Below, in pieces: positions 56,687 to 64,000 of a DNA stretch of 64,000 nucleotides. The notes under the pieces are model-generated. The model did not search any database, was not told the DNA's origin, and saw only the letters and a list, made by a program, of their open reading frames with translations. Each line of letters opens with the position of its first letter. The first letter of the stretch is position 1. Origin of the DNA: CAZGKW01 sp964526295 (lineage in GTDB: Bacteria > Planctomycetota > Phycisphaerae > FEN-1346); assembly GCA_964526295.1 (NCBI GenBank), contig CAZGKW010000017.1, forward strand, positions 23,836 to 87,835, in the 5' to 3' direction. Made by a program: the position numbers and the translations under genes.

Positions 56687-58494
56687 CCATCCAGATGAAC
56701 GTCGGGGTCTTCTTCGCGGACGAGCCGGGCCCGGTGGCCGTCGCCCCGCCCGAGACTCAGGTGACGCTGGACGGCTCGCCCGCCCCGCGGGTCCGCCTGG
56801 AGAGCGTGACGCACCGCCTGGGCGGCGCGCCGCGGGCCCGCTTCGTCCTCGGGCTCGGCGCCGATACGTCCGGCGACGACCTGCGTGTCGAGTCGGCCTC
56901 GCCGCAGGTCCGGCCGGGGCAGGCCGTCCGGGCGACACTGCTTCGCGGCGGGGCCCTGCCGGGCGCGGGGGCCGAGGACCTCGTCCTCTTCGAAGGCACC
57001 GTCACGCGGATCGAGCTGGCGCTCGACCCCGAAGACGAGCGCCTGGCGTTCGAGGCCGAGGACGCCGCGGCGTCGGTGCTCGAGCAGCGCCTCACGGGCC
57101 GGCGGGTCCGCGCGGCGGACGGATCGGCCGTCGAGGCCGGCGGGCTGCCGCTGGTGCTGAATCCGGACGGCCGCCCGAACGCCGCCGCGACGCTCTACGT
57201 CCCGCCCGAGGGCGAGCCGTACACGCTGTTCGCCGCGTCGCCGGCCGGAGCGGTGGCCTGGACGCTGCCGGAGGCGGTCGCCTATCTCCTGTCGGCTTGC
57301 GGCGACCCCGATCGCCTGCCCGCCCCGCCGCCGAGCGAGGTCCGGGCCGTCCTGCCGGGCCTGGCGCTGAACGACGTCTCGCTGGAGGGGCGGACGCTGG
57401 GCGAGGCGCTCGAGGCGCTCCTGGAGCCGGTCGGCGGACGGAGCTTCGTCGCCGCCCGGCCGGGCACGAGCGGCGTCAGCCGGCGGCTGGAGCTGTGGCT
57501 GCCCGAGCGGGCCGCGTCCGTGCGGCTCGCCCACCAGCCGGTCGGCCAGGCGTACGACCCGGACGCGACGCACTTCGCCTGGCTCTCGGCCCGCTTCGAG
57601 TTCGGGGCGGCCCCGCGGCGGTACGTCGCCCGCGGGGACCTGGGACTCCACGAGTCGACGTTCGATCTGGTCGCCGGCTGGGACGACGCCCTCGCTTCGT
57701 ACGACCGGGACGCGTTCTCGCCGACGGGCAACCCCGCGTTCGACCAGGTCCGCGACGTCTTCCGCAAGTGGGTCCTCAACGAGGCCGGCGACTACACCGA
57801 CCCGCCCTACAGCCGCGGCCCGGCGGCCGACCTGTCGGACGTCTTCGAGGGCCGGCCGTACGTCCGGCGTCACCGGCGGTTCCTGGCGTGCCTGTCGCGG
57901 GATGCGCTGGGGCGGGGCCGCGGCCTCTACGCCGAGGTCTCCACCGACGCCGGCGAGACGTGGGTGCCCCTGACGGCGTCGGCCCGCGTCCTGGACGGCG
58001 AGTGCGGCCTGTACCTGACCGACGACGCCCTGCCGTCGGAGTACCTGCTGGCCTGCATGGCGGGTGAGGCCCGCGTCCGCGTGACGGCGACGATCGAGAG
58101 CGACGCCCGCCTGGAGGCCGAGGCCGTCGACGCCGAGGCGGGGGACCTGCCCGGCCGGACGCGACACGTGGGCGTCCCGGGGGGCTACGGCTATCGAAAG
58201 GTGATGCCGACGAGCCGCTTTTTCGGCGAACCCGCGGACGAGGCGGACGACACGACGGCGCTTCAGGCGCTCGTCGAGGCGACGTTCGAGGCCGACCGCC
58301 GGTGCCCCGCCCCGACGCGGCTGCGGATGCCCCACGTCGCCCTCGCCTGGTCGGTGGGCGTCCGCGTGGCGGGGACGCGCGGGCGGCGGCTGGACCTGGC
58401 GCGCGAGCACGCGGGCTGCCGGGCCGAGCCGGTCGTGCGGGCGGTCCGACTGACCTTCGCCCCCGAGCCGGGAACCGAGCTGGAACTGGAGTGA
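56683..58494 (+). CDS. large tail or baseplate-like protein
   Basis: This 603-residue protein starts with MTIQMNVGVFFADEPGPVAV and is beta-rich throughout. PEAVAYLLSACGDPDRLPAP and GLALNDVSLEGRTLGEALEA LLEPVG-type helices (in two parts) recall a hub or gp44/gpD-like domain found in phage tail hubs (family recognition is weak). GRGLYAEVSTDAGETWVPLT and MAGEARVRVTATIESDARLE fit a neighbouring domain. A hub that holds the receptor-binding proteins is a fair guess. No tape measure or sheath is nearby. Confidence 0.5.
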   Translation: MTIQMNVGVFFADEPGPVAVAPPETQVTLDGSPAPRVRLESVTHRLGGAPRARFVLGLGADTSGDDLRVESASPQVRPGQAVRATLLRGGALPGAGAEDLVLFEGTVTRIELALDPEDERLAFEAEDAAASVLEQRLTGRRVRAADGSAVEAGGLPLVLNPDGRPNAAATLYVPPEGEPYTLFAASPAGAVAWTLPEAVAYLLSACGDPDRLPAPPPSEVRAVLPGLALNDVSLEGRTLGEALEALLEPVGGRSFVAARPGTSGVSRRLELWLPERAASVRLAHQPVGQAYDPDATHFAWLSARFEFGAAPRRYVARGDLGLHESTFDLVAGWDDALASYDRDAFSPTGNPAFDQVRDVFRKWVLNEAGDYTDPPYSRGPAADLSDVFEGRPYVRRHRRFLACLSRDALGRGRGLYAEVSTDAGETWVPLTASARVLDGECGLYLTDDALPSEYLLACMAGEARVRVTATIESDARLEAEAVDAEAGDLPGRTRHVGVPGGYGYRKVMPTSRFFGEPADEADDTTALQALVEATFEADRRCPAPTRLRMPHVALAWSVGVRVAGTRGRRLDLAREHAGCRAEPVVRAVRLTFAPEPGTELELE

Positions 58495-58502
58495 GGAGCG
58501 CG

Positions 58503-59144
58503 ATGAACAACGAGCGACTGAAGGTCCACGGAACGTCCGCGGCGCTGGAACGAGCAGAGCGCCGCCATGCCGAGGCCGGGCGTCCCACCGCGCCGGCGGA
58601 GTTCACCCCCGGCGGGCCGCCGTACCGCGTCCTTTGGTGCCGCGTGACCGCCGGGTCGCCCGGAGACCCGCCCGACGAGCGGTACTACGCCGAGGCGGTC
58701 CGCCCCAGCGGGCCCGACGGCGAGGGCCGCATCCAGTGGGAGGCGGTGTCGGGCGGGCCGGCCGGCCTGGTCGTCCACAACGTGGCGGAGGCGGCGGCCG
58801 GGACGCACCTGCTGGCGGAGGGGACGGTCCTCCGGGTCGAGGCCCGGATGGACGGCGATGGGCCGCCGGCGATGGTCTACCTGGCCCACGCGGCCGTCCC
58901 GGTCGACCGCCTGGCCCGGATCGTCTCGTACGCGGGCGGGACCTACACGGTGCAGCCGGTCCGGCGGGAGGGCGGCGGGTTCGTCGACGACGGGCCGGAG
59001 ATCGGGGGCGTGGCGAACGCCGGCGAACTGTGGCCCGAGGAGGCGGGGTACCTGGGGGGGCCGCCCGCCTACGAGCGGGTCGTCCGGCTCGTCCGGGCGG
59101 GCGGCGAATGGCTCGTCATCCACCACCCGCCGCGGATGGTGTAG
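58503..59144 (+). CDS. unrecognised virion-cluster protein
   Basis: The 213-residue product (ATG 58503) has a polar start and a beta-rich body: PYRVLWCRVTAGSPGDPPDE, GRIQWEAVSGGPAGLVVHNV and GGEWLVIHHPPRMV. It has no membrane segment or signal peptide. The layout, with alternating short beta strands, resembles small tail or baseplate proteins. It sits nine bases after the hub-like gene in the same module. No closer identification is possible. Confidence 0.45.
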   Translation: MNNERLKVHGTSAALERAERRHAEAGRPTAPAEFTPGGPPYRVLWCRVTAGSPGDPPDERYYAEAVRPSGPDGEGRIQWEAVSGGPAGLVVHNVAEAAAGTHLLAEGTVLRVEARMDGDGPPAMVYLAHAAVPVDRLARIVSYAGGTYTVQPVRREGGGFVDDGPEIGGVANAGELWPEEAGYLGGPPAYERVVRLVRAGGEWLVIHHPPRMV

Positions 59145-59263
59145 CGCGTGCCAACGGGCCCTGCGCGGTCGCTCTCCGGTCCGACCGCGCATCCGGAAGC
59201 GCGGCCGGCACGGAGACCCGCCGCGCAAAGCTGTCAGCAAACGCACGGAGGCAGGAGGAAACG

Positions 59264-60277
59264 ATGCCGTGGAGCGAGAAGTGGCCGCCGACGAGCGGCG
59301 ATCCGCTGGATGCCGAGACCGTCTTCGAGGAGATGCGTGCGGCCCTGGCCGAGCGCGACGCCCTGGTGCCGGCCGGCCGGGTGCCGGGCGAGTTCGCCCG
59401 ATTCGATGCGGTCCGCGGAACGCCGGCGGGCGGCGACCCCCCCCATCGGACTGCGGCGAACCTCCAGGACGAGGTGGCCGCGATGCTCGAGCTGGCCTGG
59501 CCGCTCAGGTGGTGGGACGCCGGCCGCGTGACGCTCTACACGCTGGCGAACCTGTGCCAGGACGCCTTCGGGGCCGGCGGCTGGACGGTGGACCTGGCGG
59601 CGGACCCGCCGCCGGAGTGGCCGCCCGCCGCCGCGACCGTCTTCGAGGAGCTATACCGGGCGGTCAACCGGCTCGACGCCTTGCGCATCGTGCCCTCGGC
59701 CTCCGAGAGCGTCCGCCGCGACAGCGTCTACCGGCTGACGTTCGGCATCGACGACTGGCCGGCGGACCGGGCCGACTCGTTCGCCCTGTTCGACGGGGCC
59801 GACGACGGGGCGAGCGTCGCGTCGGCCTACGACGTTGGCATGGGTGGCGAGGTGGCCGACGACGGGTCCAGCCAGCAGTGGCTGCTGGAGTCTCGCGAGT
59901 TCCGGATGACGTTCGCGTCGTCGGCCCTGGCGGGCGTCGCGGTCCGGCAAGCGTGGGTCGAGTTCACGACCGAGGCGCCAACCGGTGGGACCGACTTCGT
60001 GGACACGTTCCTGGCGGAGGTGGTCGACGCGTCGGAGGCGTCGCTGGAGACGTTCTACTCGGACGACGCCGGGCCCAAGCGGATCGCCGTGCCGGCCGGG
60101 TCGGTCAACACGGGGGGGGACACGGTCCTGACGGTCCGCTCGACCCTCCTGAACAGCGACGACCGGCCGGCGTGGGACCCTGCCGGGCCGGACTACACGA
60201 GCACCTACCGGGAAGGGCTGGCCGTGGCCGGCCCGATCCGCCTGATCGTGGAGGTGGACTTTGACTGCCAGGCCTAA
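59264..60277 (+). CDS. unrecognised virion-cluster protein, helical N-terminus
   Basis: The ATG at 59264 has AGGAGG upstream. The 337-residue protein begins with helices (DAETVFEEMRAALAERDALV and ANLQDEVAAMLELAWPLRWW) and continues beta-rich (FRMTFASSALAGVAVRQAWV, TVLTVRSTLLNSDDRPAWDP). It could be the last tail-fibre or attachment protein of the module. The 119-base gap upstream holds no signal that I recognise. It is joined to the next gene by a 17-base overlap. Confidence 0.45.
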   Translation: MPWSEKWPPTSGDPLDAETVFEEMRAALAERDALVPAGRVPGEFARFDAVRGTPAGGDPPHRTAANLQDEVAAMLELAWPLRWWDAGRVTLYTLANLCQDAFGAGGWTVDLAADPPPEWPPAAATVFEELYRAVNRLDALRIVPSASESVRRDSVYRLTFGIDDWPADRADSFALFDGADDGASVASAYDVGMGGEVADDGSSQQWLLESREFRMTFASSALAGVAVRQAWVEFTTEAPTGGTDFVDTFLAEVVDASEASLETFYSDDAGPKRIAVPAGSVNTGGDTVLTVRSTLLNSDDRPAWDPAGPDYTSTYREGLAVAGPIRLIVEVDFDCQA

Positions 60278-60689
60278 GCACACTTCGGTTCCGCCCGAGG
60301 CGGCCGCGGGGCCGGCCGCCTCGGCCTACGTCACGCGGGAGCTGTGCGAGCGCATCCACGCGGAGCAGCGGGACGCCAACCGCCGCACCTGGGACGAGCT
60401 GCGCACCCTCCGGCGGCTGGTCATCACGGTCGTGCTGGGCGGGCAGCTCCTGGCGGCGGGCCTCAACGTGGCGGGACTGGCGTGGTGGCTCGACCAGCAC
60501 ACGGCCCAGACGCACCCCGCCACGGCCCGGTCGATCGAGACGGTCCGGGCCGAAGCCCGCCAGGACGTGCGGGAGGTGCGGGGCGAGCTGCGGGCGGCCC
60601 TGGCGGCCATCCTGGGCCGCCTGGACGGCGAGGCACGCCCGCGCATGCATGAACCCTCGGACATGAAGGAGAAAAACGATGAGAGTTGA
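60261..60689 (+). CDS. single-pass membrane protein, holin- or spanin-like context
   Basis: A TTG at 60261 with GGAGGTG five bases upstream opens 142 residues and overlaps the previous gene. One hydrophobic helix (LVITVVLGGQLLAAGLNVAG) is preceded by a basic helix (AEQRDANRRTWDELRTLRRL) and followed by a charged coiled coil. Phages of other groups place small one-helix proteins of this kind beside lysis genes (for example inner-membrane spanins). The next gene encodes a lipoprotein, which fits a spanin pair. This is inference. Confidence 0.45.
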   Translation: MTARPKHTSVPPEAAAGPAASAYVTRELCERIHAEQRDANRRTWDELRTLRRLVITVVLGGQLLAAGLNVAGLAWWLDQHTAQTHPATARSIETVRAEARQDVREVRGELRAALAAILGRLDGEARPRMHEPSDMKEKNDES

Positions 60690-61197
60690 CCGATCGGTCG
60701 CCGTGGCGGCCTGTGCGGCGGCGGCGCTGGCCCTGGCTGCGGGGTGCGTCTCGAAGGCGGCCCTGTCGAGCCAGCGGCTCCAGCTCGCCGCCATGGAGCA
60801 GTACCGCGACGAGATGGACGCCTACCACGCGAAGGTCCGGGCCCACCTGCTGGAGGAGAAGCGGGCCCAGCTCGATGCGGCCATGGAGCAGAGCCTGGCC
60901 CAGGCGGCCGGCCCCGAGGGCCGCGTGCCGCTGGAGGCCGCCCTGGAGAAAGCCCGCCGCCGCCGCGACCTGGAGGACGCCTTCCGGGCCAGCCTGGGGG
61001 ACCTGGACGGCCAGTTCGCCGAGCGGCAGGCGGCGTTCGAGCGGGCCGTCGAGCTGGCCGACGAGACGCTCGGCCTGATGGAATCGTACGGGCGCCTCTG
61101 GTCGGCGGCCCGGGAGCTGGCGGTCCGCGAGCCGGAGATCGAGGCGGCCCTCGACGCCTACGAATCGGAAAGGAGCCATACCGATGCAGGACGCTGA
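60679..61197 (+). CDS. coiled-coil lipoprotein, possible outer-membrane spanin-like protein
   Basis: A lipobox (AALALAAGC) at residue 23 follows a signal peptide starting MRVDRSVAVAACAAAALALA. The rest of the 172 residues is one long charged coiled coil (AAMEQYRDEMDAYHAKVRAH and DGQFAERQAAFERAVELADE). It overlaps the preceding one-helix membrane protein by 11 bases. A lipoprotein beside a one-helix inner-membrane protein, at the end of a phage cluster, is the arrangement of two-component spanins. Its coiled coil is longer than most. Confidence 0.5.
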   Translation: MRVDRSVAVAACAAAALALAAGCVSKAALSSQRLQLAAMEQYRDEMDAYHAKVRAHLLEEKRAQLDAAMEQSLAQAAGPEGRVPLEAALEKARRRRDLEDAFRASLGDLDGQFAERQAAFERAVELADETLGLMESYGRLWSAARELAVREPEIEAALDAYESERSHTDAGR

Positions 61198-61456
61198 GAC
61201 CAACCTGAAGCGTGCGGCCGTGGAGTTCCTGGAAGCGGCCGAGACGGCGGCCCGGACGGCCCGCGAGACGGCCGACGATCCGCTGGAGGCCGTCGGGACG
61301 GACCTCTTTGACCTGGACGCGTTCGAGCCGGTGCTGGACGCGGGGGACCTGGCCCGCCTGAAGCGGCGGCTTCGGATGGAGCGGATGGTGCCCGAGACGC
61401 TGGCGGAGCTGGTGGACCTGGCGCGCCGGGTGGCGGGCGTGCTGGCGAGCGTGTAG
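61184..61456 (+). CDS. small helical protein
   Basis: The 90-residue product (MQDAETNLKRAAVEFLEAAE, then TAARTARETADDP) is almost all helix and has no membrane segment or signal. It overlaps the lipoprotein gene by 14 bases, so it is made with it. Function is unknown. Confidence 0.45.
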   Translation: MQDAETNLKRAAVEFLEAAETAARTARETADDPLEAVGTDLFDLDAFEPVLDAGDLARLKRRLRMERMVPETLAELVDLARRVAGVLASV

Positions 61457-61502
61457 GCCCCCCCGCACGGCCGTGCGGGGGCTTGAGCGCACCTGTCAGT
61501 TG

Positions 61503-61545
61503 CGGGCCCTTCGGCCCTGCTCAGGGCAAGGCTGGCCCGCGCGTA
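61503..61545. repeat. single copy related to the 24-bp tandem repeat
   Basis: GGGCCCTTCGGCCCTGCTCA and CAAGGCTGGCCCGCGCG resemble the units at 50953-51055. The copy lies just before the holin-like gene. Confidence 0.5.
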
Positions 61546-61559
61546 AGGAGAATAGACCG

Positions 61560-61784
61560 ATGCGGGAACTCGTCAAGAGCAAGAAGCTGCTGCTGAGCCT
61601 GGTGGGCATCGCGGCGGTGGTCGGCCTGGTGGTCGCCGGGCACGACCTGGAGACCGTGAAGTGGGTCGGCGGGTTCGTGGCGGGCATCGTGGCCAGCCTG
61701 AACCTGGGGCAGGGCTTCGCGGACGGCCTGTCGAAGGGCCGGACCAGCGCGGGGACCGGGGCTGCGGAAACCCCCTCGCCCTGA
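61560..61784 (+). CDS. holin-like small membrane protein
   Basis: The 74-residue product begins MRELVKSKKLLLSLVGIAAV, VGLVVAG, then WVGGFVAGIVASLNLGQGFA, giving two short hydrophobic helices with a polar turn. The charged start, small size and position at the end of the phage cluster suggest a holin or a related small membrane protein. No endolysin gene is beside it. The ATG at 61560 follows AAGGAG. Confidence 0.5.
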   Translation: MRELVKSKKLLLSLVGIAAVVGLVVAGHDLETVKWVGGFVAGIVASLNLGQGFADGLSKGRTSAGTGAAETPSP

Positions 61785-61798
61785 AGCGGAACGCCCGG

Positions 61799-61804
61799 TA
61801 TAAT
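61799..61804 (+). promoter_or_regulatory. possible -10 box before the histidine kinase gene
   Basis: A perfect TATAAT lies 187 bases before the kinase ATG, but no good -35 hexamer is found at 16-18 bases. It is a weak promoter candidate. Confidence 0.3.
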
Positions 61805-61990
61805 TGGCCCGGATACGGGTCATCTCTCTTATCCCGAGGGCCCGAACGGGCCGAAAAAGGAGCAGGCCGCCGGCTTCGGCGGGAGGGGGATTTTGTGGAC
61901 AATCCCCCGCCTCGGGCGTAAGCTATGAGGGGCAGGGCCGCAACACACTTCGGCTGACCCGCCGGGCATGGCTTCGCGGGTGACTTCTCT

Positions 61991-63703
61991 ATGCCGACAC
62001 TGACGGTCATTCAGGGGCCGGATCGCGGCCGAACGTTCGAGATCGACGCGGAAGAGACCTACCTGGGTCGCGACCCGTCGTGCGGGGTGGCGCTGCGCGA
62101 TCCGGGCGTCAGCCGCCACCATGCCACTCTCCTGCCCGACGGGAACAAGTACGTGCTGCGCGATGCGGGCTCCTCGAACGGGACCTACGTCAACGGCTCC
62201 CGCATCACGGAGACGCCCATCCACGCGGGCGACCAGATCCGCATCGGCAATACCCTCCTGACGGTCGGGCGGCCCCTGGCCGACGCCTGGGTCGACCAGC
62301 AGGGCGCTCCCATCGAGGTCGACACCGAGGGCAAGGTCGACGTCTCGATCATGGCCACCGAGACGGCCAGGGGCGAACCCCATGCCGCCTTCACCGGCGG
62401 CGACGACATGGCCAGCATGCGGACCAGCGTGGTGGGCCTGCGGGCCCTGTACCGGATCGGCGAGCTTCTGGCCGAGGGGTACGACCTGGACGGCCTCCTC
62501 GCCCGGATCATGGACATGGTCTTCGACGTGGTCGACGCCGACCGGGGGGCCATCCTCCTGAAGGACGAGAAGACCGGCGGGATGGTGCCGAAGGCGATCC
62601 GGTACCGGGAGGAGCTGATCGAGGAGATCCGCCGCGAGCAGGCCGGCGACACGCAGCTCGGCACGGAGTGGCCCGCCGAGAACGCCCCGCCCATCTGCGT
62701 CAGCCGCACCATTATCAACTACGTGCTGAAGCGGGGCGAGGGGGTCCTCTCGACCAACGCCATGCAGGACCGGCGGTTCGAGGAGGGCGAGAGCGTCCAG
62801 GACTACGGCATCCGAAGCGCGATCTGCGTCCCTATCCGAAGCCGCGACCAGATCCTCGGCATCCTCCACGTCGACACCCACGTCAGCCAGGGCCAGTTCA
62901 CCCCCGAGGACCTCAAGCTCATGACCGCCATCGGCCTCCAGACGGGCCTGGCGGTGGCCAACGCCCGGCTCATCCAGAGGCAGGTCGAACAGGAGCGACT
63001 GGCGGCCGTCGGCCAGACGGTGGCCAGCCTGTCCCACTCGATCAAGAACATCCTCCAGGGCATCCAGGGGGGGTCGCACGTCATCGAGCGGGGCCTCTCG
63101 CGGGAACGGAACGAGATGGTCTCGGAGGGGTGGGACGTGGTCAGCAAGAACCTCGGCCGGGTCAACCGGCTGGTCCTCGACATGCTCTCCTACAGCCGAA
63201 GCGCCGCCCCGAACCGCCAGCAGGCCAACGTCAACGCCGTGGTCCGCGAGGCCGTCCAGCTCGCCCAGACCCTGGCGGCCGAAAAGCGCGTCAAGATCGA
63301 GACGAAGCTCGACCGGGACCTGCCGGAGGTCCCCCTCGATCCGAACGGCATCCACCACGCCGTCCTGAACATCGTCACGAACGCCGTCGAGGCCGTCCCC
63401 GCCATCAAGGGGAAGGTGGAGATCTCGACCCGCCTGTCGACCAAGGGCAACGAGGTGGTCATCGTCGTGGCCGACAACGGGTCGGGCATCCCCGACGACG
63501 ACCAGTCGGACATCTTCGAGCCGTTCCACTCGACGAAGGGCCAGAAAGGGACCGGCCTGGGCCTGGCGGCCGCCCGGAAGATCGTCGAGGAGCACGGCGG
63601 CCGGATCGCCGTCAAGAGCGAGGTCGGCAAGGGCGCGGGGTTCATCATCCGCCTGCCCCGCGAGGCCCCCACGGTGCCGGGCCCGGCGCCGTCGCTTTCC
63701 TGA
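61991..63703 (+). CDS. FHA-GAF sensor histidine kinase
   Basis: The 570-residue protein starts with an FHA domain (LGRDPSCGVALRDPGVSRHH and SSNGTYVNGSRI, about residues 20-80), which binds phosphothreonine. A GAF domain follows (about 150-320, with GAILLKDEKTGGMVPKAIRY and AICVPIRSRDQILGILHVD). The kinase core has the His-containing helix LSHSIKNILQGIQGGSHVIE (His349), NIVTNAVEAVP (N box), VADNGSGIPDDD and GTGLGLAAARKIVEEHGG (G boxes). It has no membrane helix, so it senses a cytoplasmic signal. Its response regulator partner is not adjacent. The stand-alone receiver at 29061 is one candidate only by chance of location. Confidence 0.88.
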   Translation: MPTLTVIQGPDRGRTFEIDAEETYLGRDPSCGVALRDPGVSRHHATLLPDGNKYVLRDAGSSNGTYVNGSRITETPIHAGDQIRIGNTLLTVGRPLADAWVDQQGAPIEVDTEGKVDVSIMATETARGEPHAAFTGGDDMASMRTSVVGLRALYRIGELLAEGYDLDGLLARIMDMVFDVVDADRGAILLKDEKTGGMVPKAIRYREELIEEIRREQAGDTQLGTEWPAENAPPICVSRTIINYVLKRGEGVLSTNAMQDRRFEEGESVQDYGIRSAICVPIRSRDQILGILHVDTHVSQGQFTPEDLKLMTAIGLQTGLAVANARLIQRQVEQERLAAVGQTVASLSHSIKNILQGIQGGSHVIERGLSRERNEMVSEGWDVVSKNLGRVNRLVLDMLSYSRSAAPNRQQANVNAVVREAVQLAQTLAAEKRVKIETKLDRDLPEVPLDPNGIHHAVLNIVTNAVEAVPAIKGKVEISTRLSTKGNEVVIVVADNGSGIPDDDQSDIFEPFHSTKGQKGTGLGLAAARKIVEEHGGRIAVKSEVGKGAGFIIRLPREAPTVPGPAPSLS

Positions 63704-64000
63704 GAGGGCGACCCCCAGCGAATAGCCCACGCCTGCCGGTCACTGTGCGCAAGGGGCAGCGGGCACCTCGCGCAAGGAGCGTGGCGCGGTGCCCAGTCGT
63801 GGGCACCGCGGCGGGCGAACTAATGGAAAGCGCGGCGGGCAGTCCTGCCCGCCGCGAAAGGGACTTCGAAACGCAAGTGACGCGGTGGGCAAGACTGCCC
63901 ACCGCGCTAGAGTCCCAAGGCCCACCGCGCTGGAACAAGGGGCAGCGGGCACCTCGCGGTGGGCGAACTAATGGAAAGCGCGGCGGGCAGTCCTGCCCGC
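63704..64000. repeat. palindromic repeat array at the window end
   Basis: The last about 200 bases repeat GCGGCGGGCAGTCCTGCCCGCCGC-type palindromes (given here as GCGGCGGGCAGTC and its complement), with GCGGTGGGCAAGACTGCCC and GGGCGAACTAATGGAAAGCG each copied two or more times. They are the reverse-orientation counterparts of the array at 43967-44515. No gene is supported in this stretch. Confidence 0.8.

Noticed and set aside
61991..63703. Histidine kinase as part of the phage module
   Set aside because: It has its own leader of about 200 bases and is an ordinary FHA-GAF kinase, so adjacency alone is not enough to include it.
1..64000. tRNA, rRNA and insertion sequence genes
   Set aside because: I found no cloverleaf-like tRNA, rRNA segment or transposase reading frame in any region by eye. 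A covariance-model scan would be decisive.

Overview
The window is GC-rich bacterial DNA that most likely comes from a planctomycete, probably a metagenome scaffold. The phylum call is inference. It rests on a very large AsmA/TamB-like protein, a PEP-CTERM secreted protein, a DUF6677 membrane protein, LTXXQ-motif secreted proteins beside an ECF sigma factor, a futalosine-type menaquinone operon, and several families of short palindromic repeats. A run of exactly 100 Ns at 44263-44362 inside a repeat array marks a scaffold gap.

Layout: 1-7438 holds the tail of an unidentified gene, a giant AsmA-like envelope protein and a secreted PhoD-like phosphatase. 7568-15480 is the late futalosine menaquinone operon: UbiD-like mqnL, UbiE-like methyltransferase, an unknown zinc-ribbon membrane protein, UbiX-like mqnM, UbiA-like mqnP, mqnE and a lipoprotein. 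15824-19858 holds an alkaline phosphatase, 6-phosphofructokinase and a GH10 enzyme. 20182-25734 is a phage-type packaging module: large terminase, ParB-like protein, probable small terminase, a GNAT plus ABC ATPase pair, an ASCH protein and an HTH regulator. A CI-like S24 repressor follows at 26080. 27257-33797 carries hypE, a response regulator and a complete four-subunit group 3b-type [NiFe] hydrogenase behind a strong promoter with two Rex-type operators. 34051-38374 is a mixed region: a pentapeptide-repeat potassium-channel-like protein, a HigA-like regulator, small envelope proteins and a PEP-CTERM protein with a cysteine-protease-like triad. 38753-43002 is an ECF sigma/FecR/LTXXQ envelope-stress-like cluster. 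43257-48145 holds small membrane proteins, the repeat array with the gap, argB and a GH2 beta-mannosidase. 48686-61784 is a phage-type morphogenesis module: portal, scaffold, SU10-type capsid, connectors, tail and receptor-binding proteins, and small membrane and lipoprotein genes. A FHA-GAF histidine kinase and more repeats close the window.

The most interesting feature is the division of phage-like genes into a packaging module and a head/tail module separated by about 23 kb of ordinary metabolic genes. No integrase, replication gene, tape measure or obvious endolysin is visible, and short repeats lie inside or between the phage genes. This suggests a domesticated prophage or gene-transfer-agent-like element, with the caveat that the scaffold gap lies between the modules. 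Other points are an ABC ATPase/GNAT/ASCH/ParB cassette beside terminase, Rex-type redox control of the hydrogenase operon, and a palindrome pair inserted in frame into mqnE.
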